Source: Xanthobacteraceae bacterium (GTDB lineage: Bacteria; Pseudomonadota; Alphaproteobacteria; Rhizobiales; Xanthobacteraceae). Taken from it: a DNA stretch of 38,616 bases. The position numbers were made by a program, and so were the translations under genes. Where the stretch lies: assembly GCA_030037645.1 (NCBI GenBank), contig JASHQI010000077.1, positions 1 through 38,616 on the forward strand, given 5' to 3'. Positions 7,187 to 18,046 of the stretch are shown here, one piece after another (positions within the stretch are counted from its first letter, which is position 1; every line of letters begins with the position of its first letter). Below the pieces are notes generated by a model, which saw nothing but the letters and a program-made list of their open reading frames with translations, was not told the origin of the DNA and did not search any database.

Positions 7187-10143
7187 TACCTCAACGCCTC
7201 GTCCAAAAACTGCTTGAGCTGCGCGACATGCTGCGACATCTGCCCGACGGCGGTCGACGCGGCCGCCGGCCGGCCGGTATAGCGCGCGCGGCGATGTTTG
7301 GCGCCGATCTGGTTGAGCACCCATTCGAGGAAGATGTCGACAAACACCCAGGCGCCCATGTTGCGCGGCTCTTCCTGGCACCACACGATCTCGGCTTGCT
7401 TGAAGCGCGACAATTCCATCATCAGCGCCTTGGTGGGGAACGGATAAAGCTGCTCGATGCGCAGAAGATAAATGTCGTCGAGGCCGCGCTTCTCACGTTC
7501 CTCGTAGAGATCGTAATAGACCTTGCCGGAGCACAGCACGACGCGCCGGATCTCGGCGTCGCCAACGAGCTTGATCTTCTCGTCCGGCAAAAGCTGCGCG
7601 TCGTCCCACAGCAGCCGATGGAACGAGGTGTTCGTGCCCATCTCGTCGAGCCGCGACACGGCCCGCTTGTGCCGCAACAGCGACTTCGGCGTCATCAGGA
7701 TCAGCGGCTTGCGGAACTCGCGCTTGAGCTGGCGGCGCAAGATATGGAAATAATTCGCCGGCGTCGTGCAATTGGCGACTTGCATATTGTCCTCGGCGCA
7801 CATCTGCAGAAAGCGCTCGAGGCGGGCGGAGGAATGTTCCGGCCCCTGCCCTTCGTAGCCGTGCGGCAACAGGCAAACGAGCCCCGACATGCGCAGCCAT
7901 TTGCGCTCGCCGGACGAGATGAACTGGTCGAATATGACCTGCGCGCCGTTGGCAAAATCGCCGAACTGCGCTTCCCACAGCGCCAGTGCGTTGGGCTCGG
8001 CAAGCGAGTAGCCGTACTCGAACCCAAGCACGGCCTCTTCCGAGAGCATCGAGTTGATGACCTCGAAACGCGCTTGCCCATCGCCGAGATGATTGAACGG
8101 CACGTAGCGGTTTTCGGTCTCCTGATCGATCAGCACGGAATGGCGTTGCGAGAACGTGCCGCGCTCTGAGTCCTGGCCGGAAAGCCGCACGCGGTGGCCT
8201 TCGAGCAGCAGCGAGCAGAAGGCCAGCGCCTCGCCGGTTGCCCAATCGATGCCCGTTCCGGTCTCGATCGATTTGCGACGGTTCTCCAGAAACCGGTTCA
8301 ACGTGCGATGCAGATGGAAATCAGGCGGCAGCGCGGTGATTTTCTCGCCGATCTCCTTGAGCGTGGCCAGCGCGACGCCGGTATGGCCGCGGCGCGGATC
8401 GTCGCCGGCGGCCGCGCTCTTGAAGCCGGCCCAGCGGCCGTCCAGCCAATCGGCCTTGTTGGCGCGATAGCTTTGCGCCGCTTCCAGCTCGGTATCGAGG
8501 CGGCTGCGCCAATCCGCCTTCATCTTCTCGATCTCGCCCGACGTGATGACGCCCTCGCCGACGAGCTTTCGGCCGTAGATTTCGAGCGTGGTCGGATGCG
8601 CCGCGATCGCCTTGTACATTAAGGGCTGCGTGAATGACGGCTCGTCGCCTTCATTGTGGCCATGGCGGCGATAGCAAAACATGTCGATGACGACCGGCTT
8701 CTGAAATTTCTGGCGGAATTCGGTCGCGACCTTGCAGGCGAACACGACGGCTTCCGGATCGTCACCGTTGACGTGGAAGATCGGCGCTTCGATCATCTTG
8801 GCGACGTCGGACGGATAAGGCGACGACCGCGAATAACGCGGATTGGTGGTGAACCCGATCTGATTGTTGACGATAAAGTGGACCGAGCCGCCGGTACGGT
8901 GCCCGCGCAACCCGGAGAGGCCGAAGCATTCCGCCGTCACGCCTTGCCCGGCGAACGAGGCATCGCCGTGAATGAGCAGCGGCATCACCATCGTGCGATC
9001 TTCCGGCGTCGCGCCAAGCTGGTCCTGCTTGGCGCGAACCTTGCCGAGCACGACGGGATCGACAATTTCCAGATGCGACGGATTGGCGGTCAACGACAGA
9101 TGCACCCTGTTGTTGTCGAATTCGCGATCGGACGATGCGCCAAGGTGATACTTCACGTCGCCGGAGCCCTCGATCTCGTTGGGGGTCGATGAACCGCCTT
9201 TGAATTCGTGAAAGATGGCGCGGTGCGGCTTGGCCATGACCTGCGCCAACACGTTGAGCCGGCCGCGATGCGGCATGCCGATCACGATCTCGCGCACACC
9301 GAGCGCGCCACCCCGCTTGATGATCTGTTCAAGCGCCGGGATCATCGACTCGGCGCCGTCGAGGCCAAAACGTTTGGTGCCGGTGAATTTCAGATCGCAG
9401 AATTTCTCAAAGCCCTCGGCCTCCGCCAGCTTGTTGAGGATGGCGCGCTTGCCCTCGCGAGTGAAAATGATTTCTTTGTCGGGGCCTTCGATGCGCTCCT
9501 GAATCCAACCCTTCTGCGCGCCGTTGGAGATATGCAGAAATTCGACGCCGAGTGTCTGACAATAGGTGCGGCGCAGGATGCCGACGATCTGTCGGACGGT
9601 GCCGAACTCCAGACCGAGGACCTTGTCGAGAAAGATCGGGCGGTCGAGATCGGCGTCGCCGAAGCCATAGCTTCGCGGGTCGAGCTCTTCCTGGTTCTTC
9701 GGCGCTTCGAGGCCGAGAGGATCGAGGTTGGCGTAAAAATGGCCGCGCGCGCGAAAGGCGCGGATCAGCATCAAAGCCCGAACTGAATCGCGGGTCGCCC
9801 GCTCGACATCGGGATCGGTAATATCGACACCGCGCATTTGCGCCTGCGCCTTGACCTTGGCGCCGAGCGTCGACCCGACCGCCGCCCAGTCGCCGTCGAG
9901 CGCCGCGGTCAGTTCGTTGCGCTGCGGCACCGGCCAATCCGGCCGGCTCCATGACGCCCCGCGCGCGTTCTTGGCGACGTCGTTGGACTCATCCTTTAGG
10001 CTCTCGAAGAACGTCTGCCATTCGACGTCGACCGACTTCGGATCGGTTTCATAGCGGGCGTACAGGTCCTCGACGTAGTCGGCATTGGCGCCGTAGAGGA
10101 ACGACGTACGGGCAAAGGCGGCGTTCGCATCCTGGCGAGACAT
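7186..10143 (-). CDS. odhA: 2-oxoglutarate dehydrogenase E1 component
   Basis: E1 is the thiamine-diphosphate enzyme that decarboxylates 2-oxoglutarate and succinylates the lipoyl arm of E2. From the ATG at 10141-10143 the product has 985 residues, normal for the family. The N terminus (FLYGANADYVEDLYARY) matches the E1o-specific E2-binding extension. Active-site segments are visible: GMPHRGRLN near residue 288, HGDASFAGQG near 391, and the diphosphate-binding region CYRRHGHNEGDEPSFTQP near 488. The frame stays open upstream to 10212, but AAGGAA lies nine bases before the chosen ATG and similarity begins there. A 195-base gap separates it from sucD; I saw no clear promoter or terminator in that gap. 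The symbol sucA is also used. Confidence 0.96.
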   Translation of the reverse strand: MSRQDANAAFARTSFLYGANADYVEDLYARYETDPKSVDVEWQTFFESLKDESNDVAKNARGASWSRPDWPVPQRNELTAALDGDWAAVGSTLGAKVKAQAQMRGVDITDPDVERATRDSVRALMLIRAFRARGHFYANLDPLGLEAPKNQEELDPRSYGFGDADLDRPIFLDKVLGLEFGTVRQIVGILRRTYCQTLGVEFLHISNGAQKGWIQERIEGPDKEIIFTREGKRAILNKLAEAEGFEKFCDLKFTGTKRFGLDGAESMIPALEQIIKRGGALGVREIVIGMPHRGRLNVLAQVMAKPHRAIFHEFKGGSSTPNEIEGSGDVKYHLGASSDREFDNNRVHLSLTANPSHLEIVDPVVLGKVRAKQDQLGATPEDRTMVMPLLIHGDASFAGQGVTAECFGLSGLRGHRTGGSVHFIVNNQIGFTTNPRYSRSSPYPSDVAKMIEAPIFHVNGDDPEAVVFACKVATEFRQKFQKPVVIDMFCYRRHGHNEGDEPSFTQPLMYKAIAAHPTTLEIYGRKLVGEGVITSGEIEKMKADWRSRLDTELEAAQSYRANKADWLDGRWAGFKSAAAGDDPRRGHTGVALATLKEIGEKITALPPDFHLHRTLNRFLENRRKSIETGTGIDWATGEALAFCSLLLEGHRVRLSGQDSERGTFSQRHSVLIDQETENRYVPFNHLGDGQARFEVINSMLSEEAVLGFEYGYSLAEPNALALWEAQFGDFANGAQVIFDQFISSGERKWLRMSGLVCLLPHGYEGQGPEHSSARLERFLQMCAEDNMQVANCTTPANYFHILRRQLKREFRKPLILMTPKSLLRHKRAVSRLDEMGTNTSFHRLLWDDAQLLPDEKIKLVGDAEIRRVVLCSGKVYYDLYEEREKRGLDDIYLLRIEQLYPFPTKALMMELSRFKQAEIVWCQEEPRNMGAWVFVDIFLEWVLNQIGAKHRRARYTGRPAAASTAVGQMSQHVAQLKQFLDEALR

Positions 10144-10338
10144 GCGGCGATTCCTTGGGTGGGCCCTGGGAGCGTGTCCTAGGCAAGAGCCGGGCGACGA
10201 GATGAGAAACAAAGCGCAACGCCCCGCAACCGAACGCGTTCGAATCGACGCGAATCAGCCCGTCCCCCGGCGCTGAGATTTCTCTTTACCTTATTTAATG
10301 GCTCGATGCGGCAGGCAAAAGACGATAGGAATGAATCT

Positions 10339-11220
10339 CTATTTCAATATTTCGGCGAGCGTCTTACCGAGCCGCGCCGGGGACGGCGAAACCTTGATTC
10401 CGGCGGCCTCCATGGCAGCGATCTTCGATTCTGCTCCACCCTTGCCGCCGGCAATGATGGCGCCGGCATGACCCATGCGCCGTCCTGGCGGCGCCGTCCG
10501 CCCGGCGATGAAGCCGACCATTGGCTTCTTGCGCACGCGTTTGGCCTCGTCCTTGAGGAACTGCGCAGCGTCCTCCTCCGATGCGCCGCCGATCTCGCCG
10601 ATCATGACGATCGCCTCGGTCGCCTTGTCGGCCAAAAACATGTCGAGCATTTCGATGAAGTCGGTCCCCTTGACCGGATCGCCGCCGATGCCGACCGCGG
10701 TGGTCTGGCCGAGGCCTTCCTGCGTGGTCTGGAACACTGCTTCGTAGGTCAACGTTCCTGAGCGCGAGACGATGCCGACTTTGCCGCGTTTGAAGATGTT
10801 GCCGGGCATGATGCCTATCTTGCACTCGCCTGCCGTCATGACGCCTGGGCAGTTCGGGCCGATCAGACGCGATTTCGAGCCACACAGCGCCCGCTTGACC
10901 TTGACCATGTCGACCACCGGAATGCCTTCGGTGATGCACACGATGAGCGGAATCTCGGCGTCGATCGCCTCGCAGATCGCATCGGCGGCGCCGGCCGGCG
11001 GCACATAGATCACGCTGGCGTCGCAGCCGGTCTTTTCCCGCGCTTCCGCCACGGTGTCGAACACCGGCAGATTGAGATGCGTCGAGCCTCCTTTGCCCGG
11101 CGAGGTGCCGCCGACCATCTTGGTGCCGTAGGCGATCGCCTGCTCGGAGTGGAAGGTGCCGTTCTTGCCGGTGAAGCCCTGGCAGATCACCTTGGTGTTT
11201 TTGCCGATCAAAATGGACAT
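10339..11220 (-). CDS. sucD: Succinyl-CoA synthetase alpha subunit
   Basis: The alpha subunit binds CoA and carries the phosphohistidine used to make ATP or GTP from succinyl-CoA. The 293-residue protein shows the CoA-binding Rossmann segment [18 protein letters not shown] near the N terminus and the active-site His251 in RRMGHAGAI. The ATG (11218-11220) shares one base with the sucC stop in the arrangement TGATG. Translation is therefore probably coupled, which suits a 1:1 complex. Confidence 0.97.
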   Translation of the reverse strand: MSILIGKNTKVICQGFTGKNGTFHSEQAIAYGTKMVGGTSPGKGGSTHLNLPVFDTVAEAREKTGCDASVIYVPPAGAADAICEAIDAEIPLIVCITEGIPVVDMVKVKRALCGSKSRLIGPNCPGVMTAGECKIGIMPGNIFKRGKVGIVSRSGTLTYEAVFQTTQEGLGQTTAVGIGGDPVKGTDFIEMLDMFLADKATEAIVMIGEIGGASEEDAAQFLKDEAKRVRKKPMVGFIAGRTAPPGRRMGHAGAIIAGGKGGAESKIAAMEAAGIKVSPSPARLGKTLAEILK

Positions 11221-12386
11221 CAGGCCCCCCTCACCGCTTTGACGATCTTCTGCGCGGCGTCGTCGAGGTCGTCGGCGGAAGTGACATTGAGGTTCGATTT
11301 GGCGATGATCTCCTTCCCGAGCGCGACATTGGTGCCTTCCAGCCGCACCACGAGCGGCACGCGCAAGCCCACGTCCTTGACCGCGGCGACCACGCCCTCG
11401 GCAATGATGTCGCAGCGCATGATGCCGCCGAAAATATTAACCAGAATGCCTTTGACGTGATGGTCGGAGGTGATGATCTTGAAGGCGGCCGTAACCTTTT
11501 CCTTCGTCGCACCGCCGCCGACATCCAAAAAGTTCGCCGGCGTCTCGCCGTAGAGCTTGATGATGTCCATGGTCGCCATGGCAAGGCCGGCGCCGTTGAC
11601 CATGCAACCGATAGTGCCATCGAGCGCCACGTAGTTGAGCTCATACTTCGACGCCTCGATCTCCTTTTCGTCTTCCTCGGTGATGTCGCGCAGCGCGACG
11701 ATGTCGGGATGGCGGTAGAGCGCGTTGTCGTCGAAGCCGATCTTGGCGTCGAGGCAGACCAGCTCGCCCGCTTTGGTGACCACCAGCGGATTGATCTCGA
11801 GCAGGCTCATGTCCTTGGCGAGGAACGCGCCATAGAGCTTCGGCAAAACGCGTTCGGCTTGCTTGGTGACCTCGCGGCCAAATCCCAGGACGCGTGCGAC
11901 GTGGCGCGCGTAATGCGGCATGAAGCCGGTCGCCGGATCGACCGAGAAACTGAGAATCTTGTCGGGCGTCGTACGCGCAACTTCTTCGATATCCATGCCG
12001 CCCTCGGTTGAGGCGACGAAGGCGACGCGCGAGGTGGCGCGGTCGATGAGCGCGGAGAGGTAATATTCGCGGTCGATCGCCGAACCGTCCTCGATGTAGA
12101 GCCGGCGCACCTCCTTGCCGTGCGGACCAGTCTGATGCGTCACCAGAACCGAACCGAGAAGCCGTTCGGCCTCGCGTTTGACGTCGGCAATCGACCTCAC
12201 CACTTTCACGCCGCCTGCCTTGCCGCGGCCGCCGGCGTGAATTTGCGCCTTCACCACCCAGACCGGCCCGCCGAGCTCGTTGGCCGCCTTCGCCGCCTCG
12301 TCGACGCTGAAGGCCGGAATGCCGCGCGGCACCGGCACACCGAACTCCCGCAACACGGCTTTAGCCTGATATTCGTGGATGTTCAT
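11220..12386 (-). CDS. sucC: Succinyl-CoA synthetase beta subunit (ADP-forming type)
   Basis: The beta subunit holds the ATP-grasp nucleotide site and the succinate site. The 388-residue product begins [22 protein letters not shown], the usual start of the family. It then shows the ATP-grasp glycine-rich segment [19 protein letters not shown], and a C-terminal CoA-ligase domain with [13 protein letters not shown] and [11 protein letters not shown]. The length is standard. A 186-base gap filled by a repeat separates it from mdh upstream. Nucleotide preference cannot be read with certainty from sequence. Confidence 0.97.
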   Translation of the reverse strand: MNIHEYQAKAVLREFGVPVPRGIPAFSVDEAAKAANELGGPVWVVKAQIHAGGRGKAGGVKVVRSIADVKREAERLLGSVLVTHQTGPHGKEVRRLYIEDGSAIDREYYLSALIDRATSRVAFVASTEGGMDIEEVARTTPDKILSFSVDPATGFMPHYARHVARVLGFGREVTKQAERVLPKLYGAFLAKDMSLLEINPLVVTKAGELVCLDAKIGFDDNALYRHPDIVALRDITEEDEKEIEASKYELNYVALDGTIGCMVNGAGLAMATMDIIKLYGETPANFLDVGGGATKEKVTAAFKIITSDHHVKGILVNIFGGIMRCDIIAEGVVAAVKDVGLRVPLVVRLEGTNVALGKEIIAKSNLNVTSADDLDDAAQKIVKAVRGA

Positions 12387-12398
12387 GAGGAGCTGTCC

Positions 12399-12565
12399 GT
12401 CATCCTGAGGTGCGAACGAAGCGAGCCTCGAAGGATGCCGGCCGAGGCGCCAACCGAAATCGGCGATAACCGATTTCGGAATGCTTGTTTAGAGTCCAAA
12501 TCGGCAATGCCGATTTGGATGCCGTCGCCCTTCAAAGGCCGCTGCGCGGCCGCCTCAGGGTGACG
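12399..12565. repeat. Composite repeat with two internal hairpins, mdh-sucC gap
   Basis: The outer parts are of the GTCATCCTGAGGTGCGA type (from 12399) and a closing GCCTCAGGGTGACG (to 12565). Inside are two separate hairpins: CCGAAATCGG / CCGATTTCGG at 12454-12479, and CCAAATCGG / CCGATTTGG at 12496-12518. The inner pair shares the word AAATCGG, so it may be a second repeat family nested in the first. It occupies nearly the whole gap between mdh and sucC. Confidence 0.7.
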
Positions 12566-12572
12566 AATCAAT

Positions 12573-13611
<1,039 letters not shown>

Positions 13612-13703
13612 GTCGGCCGCGCCGAAGCGGCGCGGCACGGAACGAAACCGGGTTCGCCGCCATTAATGGGCGGGTCATTGCGGTCTGCATATTGCAATCG
13701 AAA

Positions 13704-13910
13704 ATGTCTATGGCGGACAAGCGTCGATCGGTGAAGAACTGGCTCGCGACGCTCGGGTCGGGGCCGCTCACCGGCGCCGCCGATGACGATCCGAGCGGCA
13801 TCGCCACCTATTCGCAAGGCGGCGCCCAGTTCGGCTACGCCATTTGCTGGACGATGTTTCTGACCACGCCGTTGGTCGGCGGCGTGATCGCATCGATGCG
13901 ACCCGACTGG
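13704..13910 (+). pseudogene. Remnant of an Nramp-type divalent metal transporter
   Basis: From ATG 13704 the frame reads MSMADKRRSVKNWLATLGSG, then TGAADDDPSGIATYSQGGAQFGYAICWTMFLTTPL. The segment GPLTGAADDDPSGIATYSQ matches the conserved first membrane helix of Nramp/MntH-type transporters, including the Asp-Pro-Ser-Gly metal site. Recognisable similarity stops after about 60 residues of an expected 400 or more. Beyond about 13900 the frame only reads through the antisense of the zapE 3' end. The gene was therefore truncated, with the break within a few bases of the zapE stop at 13914. A functional short protein is unlikely. Confidence 0.7.
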
Positions 13911-13913
13911 GCG

Positions 13914-15092
13914 CTAGGTCTCGACAATGCCGGTCGACGCGCCGGACGCTTGCGAGTGCGCCGCACCATGCGGGCGCGCCAGATAGGCTTGCGAGCGCAT
14001 CTCGATCAGCCGCGAGGCGGTGCGCTTGAACTCCTGCACCTCAAAACCCTCATCGGCCGCATAGAGCGCATCGGGCTGGGCGGCGGCAGAAGCCACGAGC
14101 TTCACGTTCATGTCATAGAGCGTGTCGATCAGGATGATAAAGCGCTTGGCGGCATTGCGTGTTTCGAACTGCATCACCGGGATGCGATCGAGAATGACGG
14201 TGTGATATTCGCGCGCGATCCGCAGATAGTCGGCGGCGGCGAGCGGTCGCTCGCACAGATCGTGGAATGAGAAGCGCGCCACGCCCATCGCAGCGCGCGG
14301 CACATGAACCGAGCGGCCCTTGAGAGCAAGGTCCTGCGCAGTTCCGTCGTGGCCGCCGGCGAGCCGTCGCCACGCGTCGTCGAGCGCCGCATCGGCCGCC
14401 GCGTCGGCCGGCACGTACCATACCGGCAGGCCGACGAGCTTCTCCAGGCGGAAATCAGTGCGCGCGTTGAGCTCGACGATATCCATTTGCACTTCGAGCA
14501 TATGGATGAACGGCACGAACAGCGCGCGATTCAGCCCATCCTTGTAGAGCTCATCGGGCGGCACGTTCGACGTTGCGACCACCACGACGCCGCGTTCGAA
14601 CAATTGCGCGAACAGCCGGCCGAGAATCATGGCGTCGGCGATATCGGTGACATGGAATTCATCGAAGCAGAGAAGCCAGGCTTCTTGCGCCAGCTCATCC
14701 GCCACAAGCCGGATCGGATCCTCGCCGGCATGCTCGCCGAGCTTCATTTTTTGCCGGATCGCATAAATGCGCTCGTGCACATCGAGCATGAATTCGTGGA
14801 AGTGCGTGCGGCGCTTGCGCACCACCGGGCTCGCCGCGAAGAATAAATCCATCAGCATGGTCTTGCCGCGGCCGACGGCGCCATAGATGTAAAGGCCCTT
14901 GATCTGCGGTTGCTTGTTTTGGCGACCGCCGAACAGCCACCCCAGCGACGATGATTTGCGCGCCAAACGATGCTCGACAATTCGCGCCTCAAGCCGAGCC
15001 AGCATGGCGACGACGGCAAGTTGCGCTGCGTCGCGCTCGACCCGGCTTGCGGCGACGCCGGCGGCGTATTGCGCTGTGACGGAATTCGTCAT
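13914..15092 (-). CDS. zapE: Cell division protein ZapE (AFG1-like ATPase)
   Basis: ZapE is a P-loop ATPase of the AFG1/Lace1 family that associates with the divisome in E. coli; in mitochondria the relative helps degrade respiratory subunits. The 392-residue protein shows Walker A GAVGRGKT (71-78) and Walker B LLCFDEF with VTD following (140-150). It also has the family segments THFHEFMLDVHERIY and ATSNVPPDELYKDGLNRALFVPFI. The length is normal. The C-terminal 20 residues are Ala/Ser/His-rich and poorly conserved. Its stop lies almost at the break point of the Nramp remnant, so the very end of the gene may have been altered by that event. Promoter sequence was not evident in the 294-base gap upstream (15093-15386). 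Confidence 0.93.
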   Translation of the reverse strand: MTNSVTAQYAAGVAASRVERDAAQLAVVAMLARLEARIVEHRLARKSSSLGWLFGGRQNKQPQIKGLYIYGAVGRGKTMLMDLFFAASPVVRKRRTHFHEFMLDVHERIYAIRQKMKLGEHAGEDPIRLVADELAQEAWLLCFDEFHVTDIADAMILGRLFAQLFERGVVVVATSNVPPDELYKDGLNRALFVPFIHMLEVQMDIVELNARTDFRLEKLVGLPVWYVPADAAADAALDDAWRRLAGGHDGTAQDLALKGRSVHVPRAAMGVARFSFHDLCERPLAAADYLRIAREYHTVILDRIPVMQFETRNAAKRFIILIDTLYDMNVKLVASAAAQPDALYAADEGFEVQEFKRTASRLIEMRSQAYLARPHGAAHSQASGASTGIVET

Positions 15093-15386
15093 GATCCGGA
15101 TTGACTACTGTGGACGAAGCGTGGCGGGGAGGCGGCGAATGCTTAGCGGCGTTACTGGCTGACTCGCAAGATCACGAATGTCATCGCACGGTCACGATGC
15201 ATTGCGAGGAATGCATATACGGAATGCAGGCATGCCGCTCAATGCTTCAAGTTGCCAAACTTTGCCGCCACATAACATGATGCTTCGATTCGGCGTGCGC
15301 GCGAAAGACGTCTGGCACGTCTGTAAGCGGTGAGGGAAGAAAGCGGCCAAGAGGACCTCGGTGATGAACTTAAGGAGACTCTTGGA

Positions 15387-15959
15387 ATGCAGGACGTTCT
15401 TCCCGAAGGCGGCGTCATCCGCAAACTATGGATCGGCGAAGCGGCCAAATATCGCGACCACGCGCTGCGTCTCGATCCCGAAAGCCGCCGCGACCGTTTC
15501 GGCGGCGGCGTATCCGACGACTTCGTCGGCAACTACGTCGATCGCTTGATCACGCTCGACGCCGTCGTGCACGGTTTTTTCATCGGCGGACTGATGCGCG
15601 GCGCGGCCGAATTGCGGCCGCTTGGTCTGCGATTTCCGCGCCAAGCGGAAGCGGCGATCAGCGTCGAGAAGCCGTGGCAGAGCCACGGCGTCGGTTCGGC
15701 GCTGCTGCGCCACACCTTGCTCACCGCGCGCAACCGCGGCTTCCGGCATTTGCGCATGGCATGCCTTGCGGAGAATCGACGCATGCAACAGCTCGCGCGC
15801 AAGTTCGACGCCGAGCTGTCGTTCGATTTCGGCAACGTGGTCGGCGAACTCGCATCCTCGCGCCCCACGCCGTTGTCGCTGATGCGCGAGTTCATGGCGG
15901 ATGGCCACGGCTTCGCAACGGCCATGCTCGATCTGCAGTCGCGGATGCTCAGGGCGTAA
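15387..15959 (+). CDS. GNAT-family N-acetyltransferase
   Basis: This 190-residue protein belongs to the GNAT superfamily, which transfers acetyl from acetyl-CoA; its substrate is unknown. The acetyl-CoA motif A is visible as VEKPWQSHGVGSALLRHTL (about residues 108-126). It is followed by ARNRGFRHLRMACLAENRRM and a C-terminal domain. The start is ATG 15387 with AAGGAG nine bases upstream; an in-frame ATG at 15330 lacks such a site. The 3' end overlaps the 3' end of thpR on the opposite strand by 11 bases. Related genes in this order are often annotated only as GNAT. Confidence 0.85.
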   Translation: MQDVLPEGGVIRKLWIGEAAKYRDHALRLDPESRRDRFGGGVSDDFVGNYVDRLITLDAVVHGFFIGGLMRGAAELRPLGLRFPRQAEAAISVEKPWQSHGVGSALLRHTLLTARNRGFRHLRMACLAENRRMQQLARKFDAELSFDFGNVVGELASSRPTPLSLMREFMADGHGFATAMLDLQSRMLRA

Positions 15960-16524
15960 ATTGCGGGCTTTGGCCCCAGCGGAGCTCCGGCGCCTCGAGC
16001 GGATAGGCCGCCTCGACCACATAGGGGCCGCCGCCGACCGACGCCCGTGACGAAAACAGCACAAACCGCGAGACCGCGAACGATGAGGAGCGATAATGGC
16101 CACGTGCACTCAGATAGTCGGCGACCTGGCGGCTTGACGAATCTCTCAGGCGCGCGAGCGTGACATGAGGCGTATATTTGCGTCCTTCCGCCTCAAGGCC
16201 AAGCCGCTGCAACAGCCGCTCATGCTCCGCCTGCAACTCCATCAGCCGAGCGGCCGGCGTCACGGCAGCGACCACCGCCCGCGGCTTGCGACCGCCGAAA
16301 GACGACAGCCCCTCGAGCCGCAATTCGAACGATTCGCGACGCACGCGCCCGAGCATTCCGGCGATATCGCGCGCCATCGCGTCATCGATGTCGCCGATGA
16401 AGCGCAGCGTCAGGTGATAATTCTCCGGATCAATCCAGCGAGCGCCCGGCAAACCGCCACGCATCATGGCGAGCGATTGGGCGACATGCGGTGGAATTTC
16501 CAGGCCGGTAAACAGGCGGGGCAT
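15949..16524 (-). CDS. thpR: RNA 2',3'-cyclic phosphodiesterase (2'-5' RNA ligase family)
   Basis: ThpR belongs to the 2H phosphoesterase fold and opens 2',3'-cyclic phosphates on RNA ends; the older name is 2'-5' RNA ligase (LigT). The 191-residue protein has both catalytic signatures, HLTL at His37 (NYHLTLRFIGDI) and HVTL at His120 (YTPHVTLARL). It begins MPRLFTGLEIPPHVAQSL, a typical family start. The gene is complete and of normal length. It converges with the GNAT gene, and tesA lies 64 bases upstream on the same strand. Confidence 0.93.
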   Translation of the reverse strand: MPRLFTGLEIPPHVAQSLAMMRGGLPGARWIDPENYHLTLRFIGDIDDAMARDIAGMLGRVRRESFELRLEGLSSFGGRKPRAVVAAVTPAARLMELQAEHERLLQRLGLEAEGRKYTPHVTLARLRDSSSRQVADYLSARGHYRSSSFAVSRFVLFSSRASVGGGPYVVEAAYPLEAPELRWGQSPQFTP

Positions 16525-16588
16525 GGCAACCTATGGCTCATTGGCGAGCGAAACGCAGCATGCGGCGGTCGCCCGACCCATGCAATAC

Positions 16589-17272
16589 TCAGGACGGGTG
16601 CGGCGTCTGCGCGCGGGCGACAAGTTCCTCCACGTCCGGCAAGATGCGCGTCACGATGACGTCGACTCCGGCGGCATTGGGATGCATGCCGTCATGCTGT
16701 GTGAGCTTAAGGTCGGCGGCAACACCATCGAGAAAGAACGGATACAGCAGCACGCCGTATTTGGCGGCAAGCGCGGGGTAGATTCGTTCGAACACCTGAC
16801 CGTACTCGGCGCCTAGATTCGGAGCCGCGCGCATGCCGCAAAGTAGAATTGCAATGTGACGTTGCATCAGCCGTTTCAGGATCGCGTCGAGCGCAGCCCG
16901 CGTGACCTCCGGCCTTATTCCTCGCAGCATGTCGTTGGCGCCGAACTCGACGATGACCGCGTCGGTTCCCTGCGGCACCGACCAATCGAGCCGGGCCAGT
17001 CCATCCGAAGCGGTATCGCCGCTGACGCCGGCATTCTCGATCTCGGCTGCTATGCCTTTGCCAGCCAGTGCCGCTTGCAGCCTAGGCACGAAGCCGTCCT
17101 TGTCGGGCAGCCCATAGCCGGCTGTAAGCGAGTCGCCAAGCGCGACGATTTTGACAGGCGTTGCGGCTTGCGCGTGCGGCCCGGCTGTTCCGGCGATGAG
17201 CATCACGCTAAAAACCACGACGCCCAGGATTTGGACCAGGACAGACCGCAACCCATATGATCGGGCACCCAT
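16589..17272 (-). CDS. tesA: Arylesterase / acyl-CoA thioesterase TesA-like (SGNH hydrolase)
   Basis: This periplasmic SGNH hydrolase splits acyl esters and thioesters. From ATG 17272 the 227-residue precursor has a signal peptide (hydrophobic core about residues 9-30) with a likely cleavage after HAQA near residue 36. The catalytic blocks follow: GDSL with Ser48, the block III GAND (111-114), and DGMHPN with Asp194 and His197. An upstream in-frame ATG at 17314 has AGGAAG at a good distance and cannot be excluded; it would overlap the divergent ABC gene. The head-to-head arrangement with an ABC ATPase and FtsX-type permease matches E. coli tesA-ybbA-ybbP. Confidence 0.92.
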   Translation of the reverse strand: MGARSYGLRSVLVQILGVVVFSVMLIAGTAGPHAQAATPVKIVALGDSLTAGYGLPDKDGFVPRLQAALAGKGIAAEIENAGVSGDTASDGLARLDWSVPQGTDAVIVEFGANDMLRGIRPEVTRAALDAILKRLMQRHIAILLCGMRAAPNLGAEYGQVFERIYPALAAKYGVLLYPFFLDGVAADLKLTQHDGMHPNAAGVDVIVTRILPDVEELVARAQTPHPS

Positions 17273-17303
17273 CGAGAGCGAGGACCGCGGGGCGGTCGAA
17301 AGC

Positions 17304-18035
17304 ATGAACGACATTTCGAGGCTTCCTTCCGCTGGCGATGCCATTACGCTGCGCGGCGTCGACCTTTCGCTCGGCCGCGGCGCCGCGCGTGTCCATATCC
17401 TGAAAAACATCGCGCTGAATATAGGAAACGGCGAGGCTGTGGCACTGCTTGGGCCGTCAGGCTCCGGCAAGTCGACGCTGCTCATGGTGATGACCGGGCT
17501 GGAGCGTCCGGACTCCGGCTCTGTGATCGTTGCCGGACGGGAACTGAGCCAGCTCGACGAGGACGGCCTGGCGCGCTTTCGCGGCAAGACTATAGGCATC
17601 GTGTTCCAGGCTTTCCATCTGATCCCGACCATGACGGCGCTGGAAAATGTCGCAGTGCCGCTCGATCTCGCCGGCGAACGCGACGCGCTGATCCGCGCCG
17701 AGCACGAACTTGCCGCGGTCGGGCTGGCCGACCGTCTCGCTCATTATCCGGCCGAACTGTCCGGCGGCGAGCAGCAGCGCGTGGCGTTGGCCCGCGCGCT
17801 CGCGCCCAACCCCGCCATCATCGTCGCCGACGAGCCGACCGGCAATCTCGACGAGGCAACCGGCCGCGAGATCATCGAGCTCTTGTTCCGCGGCCATAGC
17901 GAGCGCGGCACGACGCTCGTGCTTGTCACCCACGATACGTCGCTTGCGGCGCGGTGCGACCGCGTCCTGCACATGCGTTCGGGCCAGATTACTGCGTCCC
18001 CGTCCACCGCCGCTCATGCGGGAGCAACGATCTGA
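17304..18035 (+). CDS. ABC transporter ATP-binding protein (YbbA/LolD type)
   Basis: This is the ATPase partner of the permease that follows, in the LolD/MacB/YbbA group, which drives mechanical work on lipoproteins or envelope substrates. The 243-residue protein contains Walker A GPSGSGKST (50-58), the Q-loop FQ (101-102), signature LSGGE (152-156), Walker B IIVADEP (172-178) and the switch His in LVTHD. The ATG at 17304 is taken because family similarity begins just after it; the frame is open upstream to 17151. The next gene starts 11 bases after its stop, so the two form one operon, divergent from tesA. Confidence 0.93.
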   Translation: MNDISRLPSAGDAITLRGVDLSLGRGAARVHILKNIALNIGNGEAVALLGPSGSGKSTLLMVMTGLERPDSGSVIVAGRELSQLDEDGLARFRGKTIGIVFQAFHLIPTMTALENVAVPLDLAGERDALIRAEHELAAVGLADRLAHYPAELSGGEQQRVALARALAPNPAIIVADEPTGNLDEATGREIIELLFRGHSERGTTLVLVTHDTSLAARCDRVLHMRSGQITASPSTAAHAGATI

Positions 18036-18046
18036 CAAACTCGTCG

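Noticed and set aside
10144-10338. Riboswitch-like leader in front of odhA
   Set aside because: The sucA and sucC RNA motifs I know belong to other proteobacteria, and no clear multi-stem structure or binding-site sequestration was visible here.
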